Positions 7,926 through 15,854 of a stretch of 15,854 nucleotides of DNA are shown piece by piece; position 1 is the first letter of the stretch, and the number at the start of each line of letters is the position of its first letter. The stretch is from Anaerolineales bacterium UBA3940 (GTDB lineage: Bacteria; Chloroflexota; Anaerolineae; Aggregatilineales; UBA3940). The DNA lies in contig DGDY01000134.1 of assembly GCA_002385675.1 (NCBI GenBank), positions 2,340-18,193 on the forward strand, in the 5' to 3' direction. The translations under genes were made by a program, and so were the position numbers. Under the pieces are notes generated by a model, which saw only the letters and a list, made by a program, of their open reading frames with translations, was not told where the DNA came from and did no database searches.

Positions 7926-7954
7926 GCCGCGACGTTTAGTCGCGGCGGATTTTT
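7926..7954 (+). terminator. Rho-independent terminator of GH116
   Basis: GCCGCGAC 7926-7933 pairs perfectly with GTCGCGGC 7939-7946 around GTTTA; three bases later come five T (7950-7954). It lies between the convergent GH116 and glycosyltransferase genes. The minus strand lacks a T run, so it serves GH116 only. The stem also resembles the window's intergenic hairpins and could be one of them put to use. Confidence 0.75.
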
Positions 7955-7973
7955 GGGGCAACTGCCAGCACCG

Positions 7974-9125
7974 CTACTCTCGTCCCCCGCCTAGCAGCCC
8001 CTCATACACCGCCCAGACCTGCCCGGCGGTGCGCGCCCAGGTGAAGGTCGCGGCGCGTGCCCGGCCCTTCTCTGCGAGGGCGGCACGCAGATCCGCGTCG
8101 CCGAGCAGCCGCGCGAGCGCCCCGGCGATGGCATCCACACTCAGCGGGTCGACCAGCAGCCCGGCATCCGCGCCGGTAACCTCCGGCAGCGACGACACAT
8201 CCGAGGTGACGACCGGCACGCCTGCCGCCATCGCTTCCAGTACCGGCAAGCCGAAGCCCTCGTACAGCGAGGGGAACGCGAAGACGGTTGCCGCCGCGTA
8301 TAGCGCGGGCAGGTCGGCGTCGTCCACAAACCCCGTGAAATGCACGCGCTCGCCAAGCCCCAGCCGCACGATCAACTCATGGACCTGCTCATAGCCCCAG
8401 CCTTTGCCGCCTGCAATGACCAGCGCGGCATCATAGTCGGCGGCAACCTGCGCGAACGCCTCGACAAGGCGGGCGTGGTTCTTGCGCGGCTGCATTGTGC
8501 CGACGGTCAGCACGAGCGGCGCGTCGGGCAGGCTGTACTTGCGGCGCACATCATCGATCCGGGCGGGGGCGGGCGTCTCGAAGAAGCGCGGCGACACGCC
8601 GGGGTAGGCCACGGAGACGCGCTCCGGCGCAGCGCCGTACAGGTCAATCACATCGCGCCGGGTCGCCTCCGAGATCGTGATGATGCGGTCGGCACGGCGG
8701 GCCGAGCGGCGCACCACCCGGCGCAGATAGTCCAGCATGCCGGGCATGGTTTCCGCCGGGTAGCGCTCGAAGGCGAGGTCGTGGATGGTCACGACCGTGC
8801 GCGTGCCGGGCAGGGTGGGGGGCAGCGCGAAGTCTGTCGCGTGGTAAAGCGCGAGCGGCCCGGTCCACAGCTCGACGGGCAGCGGTGCGCGCAGCCGGTG
8901 CCAGAGGCGGGCATGTGTCATCTCGGAGAGCGGCGAGGGACAGTAGCGGAAGCGCCCCGGCGCGGGTGGCAGGTCGGTACGGCGCGCACCCGCCACGAAC
9001 AGCCGCGCCTCGAGCGCCGGGTGCTGCTCGGCGAGGGCGTGGACCATGCCGCGCACATACCGCCCGATGCCGGCCTGCTGCTGGATCGCGGCGGTCATGT
9101 CGATGCCGATGTGTGCCTGTGCCAT
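7974..9125 (-). CDS. GT4-family glycosyltransferase (first of two)
   Basis: 383-residue GT-B-fold retaining glycosyltransferase of the WcaG/RfaG/mannosyltransferase type, using a nucleotide sugar to extend a glycan, lipid or polysaccharide. Seen: an N-terminal glycine-rich acceptor-side loop GIGRYVRG about 19-26; IHDLAFERYP about 114-123; the inter-domain segment ITISEATRRDVI; the donor-side basic pair in QPRKN 212-216 (R214, K215); and the EX7E motif with E289 and E297 in SLYEGFGLPVLEAMA. Length is normal for the family and no membrane helix is present. ATG 9125 has AGGA 8 bases ahead (9137-9134). It lies 52 bases downstream of the HEAT-repeat gene and probably shares its transcript. The sugar and acceptor cannot be read from sequence. 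Confidence 0.92.
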   Translation of the reverse strand: MAQAHIGIDMTAAIQQQAGIGRYVRGMVHALAEQHPALEARLFVAGARRTDLPPAPGRFRYCPSPLSEMTHARLWHRLRAPLPVELWTGPLALYHATDFALPPTLPGTRTVVTIHDLAFERYPAETMPGMLDYLRRVVRRSARRADRIITISEATRRDVIDLYGAAPERVSVAYPGVSPRFFETPAPARIDDVRRKYSLPDAPLVLTVGTMQPRKNHARLVEAFAQVAADYDAALVIAGGKGWGYEQVHELIVRLGLGERVHFTGFVDDADLPALYAAATVFAFPSLYEGFGLPVLEAMAAGVPVVTSDVSSLPEVTGADAGLLVDPLSVDAIAGALARLLGDADLRAALAEKGRARAATFTWARTAGQVWAVYEGLLGGGRE

Positions 9126-9177
9126 TCTGCCGTTCCTGATTAAAGGGGTGGAACAGGGGAGCCGCCCCGGAAGGACC

Positions 9178-9597
9178 TCAGGCCGCGGCCCGGTTCAGCC
9201 GCGCCAGCGAGCGGGTCGCCGCGACGCGGACGCAGCGGCTGCCGCACGATGCGGTAAGCGCCTCAAGCGCCGGGATGGCGTCTGGGCAGTCGATTTTGCC
9301 CAGCGCCTTGACGATCACAAGCTGCAGGCCGGGGTCGCCCTGCGAGCGCCAGAGCGCGCCGATCAGCGCCGGGACGCATTCTACATGGCCCATCGCGCCG
9401 AGTGCGTAGGCGGCAGCCCAGCGCACATCGCGGACCTCGTCGCTCAGTGCGGCGGTGATGCGCGGCAGGGCGCGGCGCGTCAGTTCGCTGTCGTCGTGTT
9501 CAGCACGCCACTGGCCGATGGCATCGAGTGCGGCGATGCGGGTCTCAGGGTCGGGGTGGTTGACGTTGTCGAGCAGGCGTTGGAATGCCTCGTTCAT
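9178..9597 (-). CDS. HEAT-repeat protein
   Basis: 139 residues forming about four HEAT/PBS-lyase-type helical repeats. The recurring pattern is PE.R..A..AIG.., DVRWAAAYALGAMG, LQLVIVKALGKI and RVAATRSLARL, each followed by short acidic or proline turns (DPE, VPAL, IPAL). Such proteins act as scaffolds or, in some members, lyase-like chaperones for bilin attachment; nothing here shows a bilin role. No signal peptide or membrane segment is present. ATG 9597 has AAGG 7 bases ahead. It is the first gene of a minus-strand pair with the downstream glycosyltransferase (52-base gap), so it might regulate or scaffold that enzyme. That is inference from position only. Confidence 0.85.
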   Translation of the reverse strand: MNEAFQRLLDNVNHPDPETRIAALDAIGQWRAEHDDSELTRRALPRITAALSDEVRDVRWAAAYALGAMGHVECVPALIGALWRSQGDPGLQLVIVKALGKIDCPDAIPALEALTASCGSRCVRVAATRSLARLNRAAA

Positions 9598-9701
9598 CGT
9601 CCAGCCTTTATACAGCTTGATCGGCGTAATAAGGCCATTTTACCCCTCTTTGAACAGATGCGCATGAATTGGCGCTATCTGGGAACAGGTGTGAGGTGAG
9701 T

Positions 9702-9770
9702 GAGCCCCCTCCCCGCTAGCGGGAGAGGGTGTCGGGCCGCTGAAGGCGGAACGACGGGGGCGGGGTCTTG
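9702..9770. repeat. Dispersed intergenic palindromic repeat, copy B (inverted)
   Basis: The reverse complement of this segment matches 1651-1720 over about 64 bases, with conserved hairpins and most differences lying in loops or as single substitutions. Its main palindrome is CCCGCTAGCGGG (9712-9723), and the second hairpin has GCCGC/GGCGG-type arms at 9736-9748. It fills much of the gap between the HEAT gene and the upstream glycosyltransferase; nothing else is recognisable in 9598-9813. Confidence 0.7.
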
Positions 9771-9813
9771 ATGCTGGTGCAGCCGTACTCCGGAACCTCA
9801 CCGCCTCCCCTGT

Positions 9814-10941
9814 CTATGTATTCCGCGCCACACGCTCGTAGATCGCCCATGTCTCGCGGGCGGCACGCTCCCACGAGAACTCGGCGGCACGCTCGAAGCC
9901 GCGCTGGCGCAGGTCGTCGCGCAGGTTGGCGTCGTCAAGCAGTCGCTTGAGTACCCCGACCATGTCCTCGACGCTCTCCGGGTCGAAGGTCAGCGCGGCG
10001 CTCCCCGCGATCTCACCGATGCTCGACGTGCGGCTGCACGCCACCGGCGCGCCGCAGGCCATCGCCTCCAGCACCGGCAGCCCGAACCCCTCGTAGATAG
10101 ACGCCAGCACGCTGACAGTTGCCCCCGCGTATACGGCGGGCAGGTCGTCATCGGGGATGTAGCCGGGCCGGATGATCGCGTCCTGCTGGCCGAACCGCTC
10201 GATGGCCTGGTAGAAGCTGCCCGTGAGCCAGCCGTCCGGCCCGACGACCGCGAGGCGCAATCCCGGCTCATCACGGCGCAGGATGCTCAACGCCTCGACC
10301 AGCCGGGCGAGGTTCTTGCGCGGCTCGATCACGCCGACGGTCAGCAGGTAGCGCTCCGGCAGGCCGTAGCGCGCCCGCACCGCCTCGACCTTCTCCGGCG
10401 GCTGGGGCCGGAAGTGTGGCGCGGCGGCCTCGTACACCACGCTGATCTTCTCGGCGGGCGTGCCGTAGGCGGCCATCAGGTCGCGCTTGCTCGACTCGCT
10501 GACCGTGATGATGTGGTCCGCACGGCGGACGTACAGCGGCATCGCCATGTTGAGATACCAGTAGTTCAGCTTCTTCTGGTGCTCGGGGAACAGCTTGTAG
10601 ATCAGGTCGTGGACGGTGAGCACCGTCCGTGTGTGGCGCAGCGGGATGAGCAGGTGTTCGGTGGCGTGGAAGACCTGTGGCGACGGCAGCAGGCGATCCC
10701 ACCCGATCCCGGTAACCTGCGCGACCCACACGGCCATGCGCCAGGGCTTGTAGCCTACCCGCACCGCCGTGCGCGGCAGCCGGGCGAGGTCGGGCGGCCA
10801 CTCGGCGTTCGCGGTGAGGTTGGCAAAAAGGTGAACATCGCCGGGGTGCAGTCTGGCCCCGGCAGCCGCCAGCGAGGCCGCGTAACGGCCCAGCCCGGCC
10901 TTCCCGTTTACGGCAGGTGAAACGTCGATAGTCACTCGCAT
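9814..10941 (-). CDS. GT4-family glycosyltransferase (second of two)
   Basis: 375-residue GT-B retaining glycosyltransferase, a paralogue of the one at 7974-9125 with the same landmarks: GLGRYAAS about 17-24, VHDLIYKLFPE about 110-120, ITVSESSKRDLM, the basic pair in EPRKN (R208, K209), and EX7E with E284 and E292 in IYEGFGLPVLEAMA. It lacks an obvious Shine-Dalgarno before ATG 10941; the preceding bases are ACTTGCCCC, so initiation may be weak or leaderless. It is separated from the HEAT gene by 216 bases containing a dispersed repeat, so co-transcription with the downstream pair is uncertain. Together the two enzymes suggest stepwise addition of sugars to one glycan or glycolipid. Donor and acceptor are unknown. 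Confidence 0.92.
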   Translation of the reverse strand: MRVTIDVSPAVNGKAGLGRYAASLAAAGARLHPGDVHLFANLTANAEWPPDLARLPRTAVRVGYKPWRMAVWVAQVTGIGWDRLLPSPQVFHATEHLLIPLRHTRTVLTVHDLIYKLFPEHQKKLNYWYLNMAMPLYVRRADHIITVSESSKRDLMAAYGTPAEKISVVYEAAAPHFRPQPPEKVEAVRARYGLPERYLLTVGVIEPRKNLARLVEALSILRRDEPGLRLAVVGPDGWLTGSFYQAIERFGQQDAIIRPGYIPDDDLPAVYAGATVSVLASIYEGFGLPVLEAMACGAPVACSRTSSIGEIAGSAALTFDPESVEDMVGVLKRLLDDANLRDDLRQRGFERAAEFSWERAARETWAIYERVARNT

Positions 10942-11028
10942 GGGGCAAGTTTAACTTGAAAGCCGCCCGCCGAAAAGATGGAGGAGGGCAAGTGGAAAAC
11001 CATCGCAGAAGCCGCTGCGAATCACCAG

Positions 11029-11135
11029 CAACCGGGCTCCGCCCGGTTGGGTGGGGGTTCGGCAAAATTGCGTATCCCCAGCCCTCATAAGGGGAGATGG
11101 TCGGTCGCGAAGTGACCACTGGCAGAGGGGGCCAG
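11029..11135. repeat. Hairpin cluster in divergent intergenic region
   Basis: The 294-base gap between the divergent glycosyltransferase and acyltransferase genes holds several inverted repeats: CAACCGGGC 11029-11037 with GCCCGGTTG 11041-11049 (9 bp perfect, loop TCC); GGTCGC 11103-11108 with GTGACC 11112-11117 (one G-U); and CTGGC 11119-11123 with GCCAG 11131-11135. They resemble the array at 1738-1876 in style but not in exact sequence. No ORF or tRNA is visible here. Confidence 0.5.
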
Positions 11136-11179
11136 AAGCCTGCACCGCTGTGCGAAATGCAACCATCACCGGCGGGGCG

Positions 11180-11188
11180 TGTTATACT
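11180..11188 (+). promoter_or_regulatory. Extended -10 promoter of the acyltransferase gene
   Basis: TGTTATACT matches the extended -10 consensus TGnTATAAT except for one base, and sits 47 bases before ATG 11236. No convincing -35 occurs at 16-18 bases, as is common for extended -10 promoters. The same motif recurs before the histidine kinase. Confidence 0.6.
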
Positions 11189-11235
11189 CGGGTGTAGCAA
11201 ACCCGACCACCACCATCAGCAAGACGTGAGGGAGC

Positions 11236-11943
11236 ATGTCTGGCAATAACGGTACCAAGCGGCGCTACCCACCGCTCCATGTAAAACTTTACCGGCTGGC
11301 GACGGGCATTATCTGGCTGCTGCTCAAGCTGCTGGCCAAGCCACACGTCGAAGGGCGGGAGCGCGTCCCGATGGAGGGGCCGGTCATCGTTGTGACCAAC
11401 CACCTGCACCACCTCGACGTGGCCGCCGGGGTGACCATCCCCCGTCCGGCCTGGGTGCTCGCCGCCGAGAAGTACGAACACCACATCTTTGGGCCGATCC
11501 TCCGGATTGCCGGGGCGATCTTCATCGATCGGGGCGAGCCGGACCGCAGCGCGCTGCGGCAGGCGCTCAACGTGCTGGAGGACGGGAACGCCCTGGCGAT
11601 CGCCGTCGAGGGGACGCGCAGCCGGACCGGCGCGCTCGCCGAGGGCAAGCTCGGCACGGCGTACCTCGCAACCCGTTCCGGCGCGACGGTCGTGCCGCTG
11701 GCGATATGGGGCACGGAGAACATCATCCCCGCCTGGAAGCGGCTCCGGCGTGCGGACGTATATATCCGCTACGGCGAGCCGATGCGCTTCCCGAAGGGCA
11801 AGGCACGCACGGCAGAGCTTGAGGAGTACACCAAGGAGATTATGGTCAGCCTTGCGCGGCTGCTTCCGGAGGAGTACCGGGGCATCTATCGGGACCATCC
11901 CGAGGTCAAGCGGCACTCGCTGACCGACGCGTCCCAGGCCTGA
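11236..11943 (+). CDS. 1-acyl-sn-glycerol-3-phosphate acyltransferase-like (PlsC family)
   Basis: 235-residue PlsC-type acyltransferase, expected to transfer an acyl chain to lysophosphatidate or a related lysolipid at the inner membrane. Motif I is NHLHHLD, giving the catalytic H56-x4-D61. Motif II lies about 94-100 (AIFIDRG). Motif III is VEGTRSRTG (E125-R128), with the usual FPEGTRS reduced to AVEGTRS. Motif IV is VPLAIWG 153-159. The hydrophobic segment about 22-34 may anchor or associate with the membrane. ATG 11236 follows a purine-rich GAGGGAGC with rather tight spacing. It is transcribed alone, between an extended -10 promoter and an imperfect hairpin. Lysolipid specificity is not determined. 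Confidence 0.9.
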   Translation: MSGNNGTKRRYPPLHVKLYRLATGIIWLLLKLLAKPHVEGRERVPMEGPVIVVTNHLHHLDVAAGVTIPRPAWVLAAEKYEHHIFGPILRIAGAIFIDRGEPDRSALRQALNVLEDGNALAIAVEGTRSRTGALAEGKLGTAYLATRSGATVVPLAIWGTENIIPAWKRLRRADVYIRYGEPMRFPKGKARTAELEEYTKEIMVSLARLLPEEYRGIYRDHPEVKRHSLTDASQA

Positions 11944-11946
11944 GGT

Positions 11947-11976
11947 AAACTCCCCGCATGATAGCGGGTGAAGTTT
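11947..11976 (+). terminator. Possible weak terminator after plsC-like gene
   Basis: AAACT 11947-11951 with AGTTT 11972-11976 flank an inner stem, CCCGC 11953-11957 with GCGGG 11964-11968, around ATGATA. The stem starts 4 bases after the stop codon, but unpaired bases interrupt it and only a short T run is present, so termination is uncertain. Confidence 0.4.
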
Positions 11977-11979
11977 CTA

Positions 11980-12008
11980 TTACGCGCTTACGGCGGTCGT
12001 GCTATACT
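11980..12008 (+). promoter_or_regulatory. Promoter of the histidine kinase gene
   Basis: TGCTATACT (12000-12008) is an extended -10, with a possible -35 TTACGC (11980-11985) at 17-base spacing, 49 bases before ATG 12058. The core is nearly the same as the promoter at 11180. Confidence 0.6.
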
Positions 12009-12057
12009 GGCCACATGTTGAGTTGATCCGCCGGCCTGTCTGGATGGAGCTTTCCGC

Positions 12058-15000
12058 ATGCGCCGAACCCGCACGTCCCGCCGTTCACCTGAGCGCGATA
12101 CCCACCCCGCCTCCCACCTGATCATGTCGCTGGGAGAGACGAGTCGCGCCATGGCGGCTGCTCCTGACCTGCACGCCCTGCTGCAGGCCTTTGTGCAGCC
12201 GTTTGAACCGGAAGGGCTGTGCGAAGCACATCTCTTCTACGCCGGGGGCGATTCATCCGCACAGGTCGCGCCTCACGTGGCGGCGGCAGCGCCGCGCGGG
12301 GGCTCTCCCCCGCCGCTTGTTGAACAGATCTGGCTGCCGCTCGCTACGGATGGCGCTGACCCCGCCTGCATTGAGTTCCCCGACCTTGACGATGACGCCA
12401 CCGGGCTTGACGAGGCGCTCACCGCCGCGATCCGCCAGCGCGGCGGGCGGGCGGCGGTCGTGCTGCCGCTCGGGGCGGGCGGCGCTGCCGTACTGTTCTG
12501 GTTGGAGGCGCGCGCCCTGCTGCCGGACGAGCGTGACCTGCTGGCGATCCTCGGGCCGCAGCTTGCCGCGCTCACTGCGAACCACGTTCTCTCTCAACAG
12601 TTGCAGGCGCAAACGGGCTTCCGCGACTCGGTGCTGCAGGCGCTGCCTGTCGGCCTCGCCATCCTTGACCGCGACCTGCGCATGCTCCAGCTCAACCCGC
12701 GCTGTGCGGCGATCCTGGGCTACCAGCGTGAGGAGCTTGCCGGGCGCTCGATATCGGACCTGCTGGCGCGCCCGCACGACGTTCAGAACCAGCGTCATTT
12801 CGATGCGGTTGTGAACCAGGGCGCCATCGTCCGCTACGAGACCACCGGCGTGCGCCAGGACGAGTCGCGCTTCCCGATGCGGCTGCACCTGTCGCCGATC
12901 CGGGGGGTAAGGGAGGAGATCGTCGGCGTGCTGGCGACCATCGAGGACATGAGCCTCCACCGGGAGACCGAGGCGGCGCTCCACGAGTCTCGCCAGATGC
13001 TTGAGCAGGTGATGGACAACATCCCGCAGGCGATCTTCTGGAAGGACCGCAACTCGGTCTTTCTGGGCTGCAACCGGACCTTTGCCATTCATGCCGGGCT
13101 GAACTCTCCGCTCGATATCGTCGGGCTGACGGATTACGACATGCCGTGGGGCGCGGAGCATGCCGAGGCCTACCGCGAGGCGGATCAGCGGGTCATACAG
13201 ACCGGACAGCCGGAGCTGGATGTCGTCGAGCCGCAGCTACAGGCCAATGGCGTGCGCGCCTGGCTCCGCACGAGCAAGCTCCCGCTGCGCGACTCGACCG
13301 GCGAGATCGTCGGGGTGCTCGGCACCTATGAGGACATCACCGAGTGGCGGGAGATGCAGGCGGCGGAGCGCGAGCAGCGCAGCCTCGCCGAGGCCCTCCG
13401 TGCAACCGCCGTCGCCATTAACAGCACGCTGGACCTCGAAGAGGTGCTCGACCGCGTGCTGGAGAATCTGGGCCGGGTCGTCCCGCACGACGCCGCCAAC
13501 GTCATGCTGATCGAGGGCGACTGCGCGCGGGTGGTGCGCTCGCGCCGCTTCTTTAAGTCCCCGCTCGGCACGTGGCCCAGCGATGAGCCGTTCTCCATCG
13601 ACGAGACACCGACGCTGCGCGAGATGGTGCGCCGCCGCCGTCCTATCTGCATCTCCAATACCGACACCGACCCCGGCTGGATCCGCCACGAGCGCACGGC
13701 GTGGATCCGCTCGCACCTCGCCGCGCCGATTATCGTGGACGACGAGGTGATCGGCATCCTCAACGCCGACAGCACGCGTCCGGGGGTGTTCACCCCGACG
13801 GACGCCGAGCGGCTGATGGCCTTTGCCGATCAGGCCGCGATTGCGCTCAAGAATGCGCGGCTCTACGCGGCGGCGCGCGAGCACAACCGCCGGCTTCAGG
13901 TGCTGAACCGCATCACCGAGGTGGGTACGGCCACGCTGGACGTGCAGGAGCTTGTCGAGACGCTGGCGGGTACGGCGGCCAGCGTGATCAACGCCGACTA
14001 CTGCCAGATCACGCTGTGGGACGACGACCAGCAGATGGCCGTGCCGGTCGCAACCTCCGAGCAGTCCCGGCAGGTTCCGCATCGCAACGTCCGTGTCGAA
14101 CCGGCGAACGTCGTGCTCACGCGCAAGGTGCTCGACACAGGTCGCCCGCTCGTCATCCCGGACGTGCACAATACGAGCACGCTCCCTGACCGGCTGCCGC
14201 AGCCGCTGTTGAATCTGGGCGGAGCGAGAGCGCTGCTCGTCATGCCGCTGCAGATCGTCGAGCGGCGCATCGGCGCGCTGCTGATGGCCTTCAATGAGCC
14301 GCACAATTTTGACGACGACGAGGTCGCCTGGGCGGAGCAGGTCGCCGAGCTGACCGCGCTGGCAATCGCCAAGGCGCAGGCTTACGCGGTGCTGGAGGAG
14401 CGGGTTGCGCAGCGCACTGCCGAACTGATGCAAGCCAATCAGCGGCTGCTGGAGATGGGGCGGCTTAAGGATGAGTTCGTCTCGAACGTGTCGCACGAAC
14501 TGCGCACCCCGATCGCCAGCATCAAGCTGTACCACCACCTGCTGACCGCCCGGCCCGAAAAGCAGGCCGCCTACCTCGAACGGCTCCACCGCGAGACCGA
14601 CCGGCTGGAGATGATCATCGAAGACCTGCTGTACCTGTCCCGTATGGACCAGGGCGAGGCGGCGCTGCAGCTCGCGGTGATCGACGTGAACAAGCTCGTC
14701 AGCCTGTACCTGACCGACCGCGAGCCGCTCGCCGAGCGCCGCGACCTGACGCTCAAGGCGCGCCTCGGCAGCAACGTCCCGCTGGCCTCTGGCGATACGC
14801 TAGCGCTGGGTCGGGCCATCGACGTGCTGCTGACGAATGCCCTTACATACACGCCGCCCGGCGGCGAGGTCATCATCCAGACCAATTTCCGCGAGCGCGA
14901 CGGGGTGCGCGGTGTGGAGATCCGCGTGTGCGACAGCGGGCCGGGCATCCCGCCGGAGGAGCGGAGCCGCATATTCGAGCGCTTCTTCCGGGGGCAGGCC

Positions 15001-15159
15001 GGGCGGGCATCGGGCGCGCCGGGGACGGGGCTGGGCCTCGCCATCGCGCGGCAGATCGTCGAGCGGCACGGCGGGCTGATGATGCTCGACGATAGCTGTC
15101 ACGAAGGGCAGGGCGCGTGTTTTGTCATCTGGCTTCCGGAGGCAGGTGGCAAGGATTGA
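12058..15159 (+). CDS. Multi-sensor PAS/GAF histidine kinase
   Basis: 1033-residue two-component sensor kinase that autophosphorylates on His813 and passes phosphate to a response regulator. Approximate order: 25-180 a weak GAF-like region; PAS 188-305 ([16 protein letters not shown]); PAS 315-438 ([17 protein letters not shown], ending in GTYEDITEW); GAF 455-600; GAF 617-780; coiled coil 780-803; HisKA with SHELRTP (H813); HATPase with N box around N927, G1 DSGPGIP 959-965, F box RIFERFF, G2 GTGLGLA 989-995. No transmembrane segment is seen, so it senses cytoplasmic signals; PAS and GAF ligands cannot be told. ATG 12058 has GGAG 8 bases ahead. It has its own promoter. No receiver domain or response regulator is in the window, so it looks orphan unless the partner lies beyond. 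A 96-residue protein follows 30 bases later. Confidence 0.94.
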   Translation: MRRTRTSRRSPERDTHPASHLIMSLGETSRAMAAAPDLHALLQAFVQPFEPEGLCEAHLFYAGGDSSAQVAPHVAAAAPRGGSPPPLVEQIWLPLATDGADPACIEFPDLDDDATGLDEALTAAIRQRGGRAAVVLPLGAGGAAVLFWLEARALLPDERDLLAILGPQLAALTANHVLSQQLQAQTGFRDSVLQALPVGLAILDRDLRMLQLNPRCAAILGYQREELAGRSISDLLARPHDVQNQRHFDAVVNQGAIVRYETTGVRQDESRFPMRLHLSPIRGVREEIVGVLATIEDMSLHRETEAALHESRQMLEQVMDNIPQAIFWKDRNSVFLGCNRTFAIHAGLNSPLDIVGLTDYDMPWGAEHAEAYREADQRVIQTGQPELDVVEPQLQANGVRAWLRTSKLPLRDSTGEIVGVLGTYEDITEWREMQAAEREQRSLAEALRATAVAINSTLDLEEVLDRVLENLGRVVPHDAANVMLIEGDCARVVRSRRFFKSPLGTWPSDEPFSIDETPTLREMVRRRRPICISNTDTDPGWIRHERTAWIRSHLAAPIIVDDEVIGILNADSTRPGVFTPTDAERLMAFADQAAIALKNARLYAAAREHNRRLQVLNRITEVGTATLDVQELVETLAGTAASVINADYCQITLWDDDQQMAVPVATSEQSRQVPHRNVRVEPANVVLTRKVLDTGRPLVIPDVHNTSTLPDRLPQPLLNLGGARALLVMPLQIVERRIGALLMAFNEPHNFDDDEVAWAEQVAELTALAIAKAQAYAVLEERVAQRTAELMQANQRLLEMGRLKDEFVSNVSHELRTPIASIKLYHHLLTARPEKQAAYLERLHRETDRLEMIIEDLLYLSRMDQGEAALQLAVIDVNKLVSLYLTDREPLAERRDLTLKARLGSNVPLASGDTLALGRAIDVLLTNALTYTPPGGEVIIQTNFRERDGVRGVEIRVCDSGPGIPPEERSRIFERFFRGQAGRASGAPGTGLGLAIARQIVERHGGLMMLDDSCHEGQGACFVIWLPEAGGKD

Positions 15160-15189
15160 TCCGCTGGCAGTTCAATAGGGAGAAGGTGC

Positions 15190-15480
15190 ATGGGCACAAC
15201 AACGATCCTCCACCAGTACCAGGAGTGGCTGGCAGAACGCCACGCGCGCGGTGAGATCAGCGAAGAGACCTGTGCGACCTATCTCCGCGAGGCCAGCCGC
15301 ATCTTCGAGATACTGCTGCGGCATCTGCCGGGCAACGTAATCGAGGCGTACATGGCCGCCGAGGGGTACCGGGGCTCGTACTCGCACGTGATCAACGCTT
15401 TGCGGGTTATGGCGCGGGAGCGCGGGCGGGTGGCCTTCCGCACGCCGGATGATGACCAGCCGCGCCTGCCCGGCGTGTAG
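15190..15480 (+). CDS. Small recombinase core-binding (SAM-like) domain protein
   Basis: 96 residues whose first 70 resemble the N-terminal SAM-like core-binding domain of tyrosine recombinases/integrases: a helix with YQEWLAERHARGEISEET, then CATYLREASRIFEIL, then a second helical part with SYSHVINALRVMARERGR. The catalytic domain with R-H-R-Y is absent and there is no downstream room for it, since the stop is 9 bases from a convergent gene. It may therefore be a stand-alone DNA- or protein-binding helical domain or the relic of an integrase. ATG 15190 has GGGAG about 7 bases ahead. It lies 30 bases after the histidine kinase stop with no terminator between, so co-transcription is likely, and it could be a partner of the kinase. 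Function is not known. Confidence 0.65.
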   Translation: MGTTTILHQYQEWLAERHARGEISEETCATYLREASRIFEILLRHLPGNVIEAYMAAEGYRGSYSHVINALRVMARERGRVAFRTPDDDQPRLPGV

Positions 15481-15489
15481 CGGCTTGCC

Positions 15490-15854
15490 CTAGCGGGGTG
15501 CGTCCGGCAGATGGGACACCGGCAGCGTAAAGGTGAAGACGCTGCCGCCCTCGGCATGATCCTCCACCCAGATTTCGCCACCGTGTGACTCCACCGCCAG
15601 CTTGCAGAAGGCCAGCCCCAGCCCGGCGCTGCGCCGCCGCCCGCGCAGGCGGGGGATCTGCCGGTAGCGGTCGAAGATGATGTGCCGGTACTCCTCCGGC
15701 ACGCCCGGCCCGCGGTCGGCGACGGAGATCGCCAGCATCGACTCGTGCGGGCTGACAGCGCGCATGGCGGCGCTCAGCGTGACGGGCCGCCCCGGTGGCG
15801 AGAACTTGAGCGCGTTGTCGAGCAGGTTCAGCACGACGCGCCCGATCATGTCGC
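15490..15854 (-). CDS. Histidine kinase C-terminal (HATPase) fragment, 5' cut by window edge
   Basis: The frame is open to the right edge and ends at TAG 15492-15490. The visible 120 residues are the ATP-binding domain of a sensor kinase: N box LNLLDNALKFSPPG, G1 DRGPGVP, F-box IIFDRYRQ, and G2 SAGLGLAFCK with the end HGGEIWVEDHAEGGSVFTFTLPV. The first ATG in the window (15849) lies inside the N-box region and is not the true start; the HisKA and sensor parts lie beyond. It converges on the small gene at 15190-15480 with 9 bases between stops. It is distinct from the kinase at 12058, not a duplicate of its C terminus. Confidence 0.9.
   Translation of the reverse strand, partial: DMIGRVVLNLLDNALKFSPPGRPVTLSAAMRAVSPHESMLAISVADRGPGVPEEYRHIIFDRYRQIPRLRGRRRSAGLGLAFCKLAVESHGGEIWVEDHAEGGSVFTFTLPVSHLPDAPR

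Noticed and set aside
13237..14589. 450-residue minus-strand open frame opposite the histidine kinase
   Set aside because: Mirrors the codon bias of the kinase gene; no start signal or family features.

Overview
The window is a 15.9 kb piece of a GC-rich bacterial chromosome. A line counted in the GH116 gene (6121-6180) has 42 G/C of 60. The mix of genes (FtsH, clan-A glycoside hydrolase, TPR protein, MNT-like protein, GH116, paired GT4 enzymes, a soluble multi-PAS/GAF histidine kinase) and the hairpin-rich intergenic repeats suggest a Chloroflexota (Anaerolineae-like) genome. That assignment is inference from gene style; no rRNA or other phylogenetic marker is present.

Layout. (1) 3-1562: membrane protease FtsH, cut at its 5' side by the window edge, with a good terminator. 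(2) 1563-1941: non-coding DNA packed with palindromes, including one copy of a dispersed repeat that recurs inverted at 9702-9770. (3) 1942-4296: two-gene operon of a secreted or anchored clan-A glycoside hydrolase and a TPR protein. The TPR gene starts at TTG and its Shine-Dalgarno lies inside the end of the hydrolase gene. A strong terminator follows. (4) 4398-4688: small MNT-type nucleotidyltransferase-like protein whose catalytic signature is degraded. (5) 4690-5290: an AT-richer patch (27 G/C of 60 in 5041-5100) holding a broken minus-strand gene with one in-frame stop and one frameshift, probably an acquired nuclease-like protein now decaying. (6) 5365-7880: a 15-bp perfect inverted repeat, likely an operator, followed by a bacterial GH116 enzyme of the GBA2/glucosylceramidase type with both catalytic carboxylates recognisable. 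(7) 7974-10941, minus strand: two GT4 glycosyltransferases with a small HEAT-repeat protein between them. (8) 11236-11943: PlsC-type acyltransferase behind an extended -10 promoter. (9) 12058-15480: 1033-residue soluble hybrid-sensor histidine kinase (PAS-PAS-GAF-GAF-HisKA-HATPase), then a 96-residue protein resembling the core-binding domain of tyrosine recombinases without its catalytic half. (10) 15490-15854, minus strand: the C-terminal end of another histidine kinase, running off the window.

How they fit together. The hydrolases, glycosyltransferases and acyltransferase point to turnover and synthesis of glycans, glycolipids and membrane lipids. The window is not one obvious pathway, since promoters and terminators break it into at least six units. 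No complete novel system is evident. The features most worth following are the palindromic operator before GH116, the decayed island next to a degenerate MNT protein, the recurring hairpin repeats (one pair lies inside a coding linker), and the truncated recombinase-like protein behind the sensor kinase.
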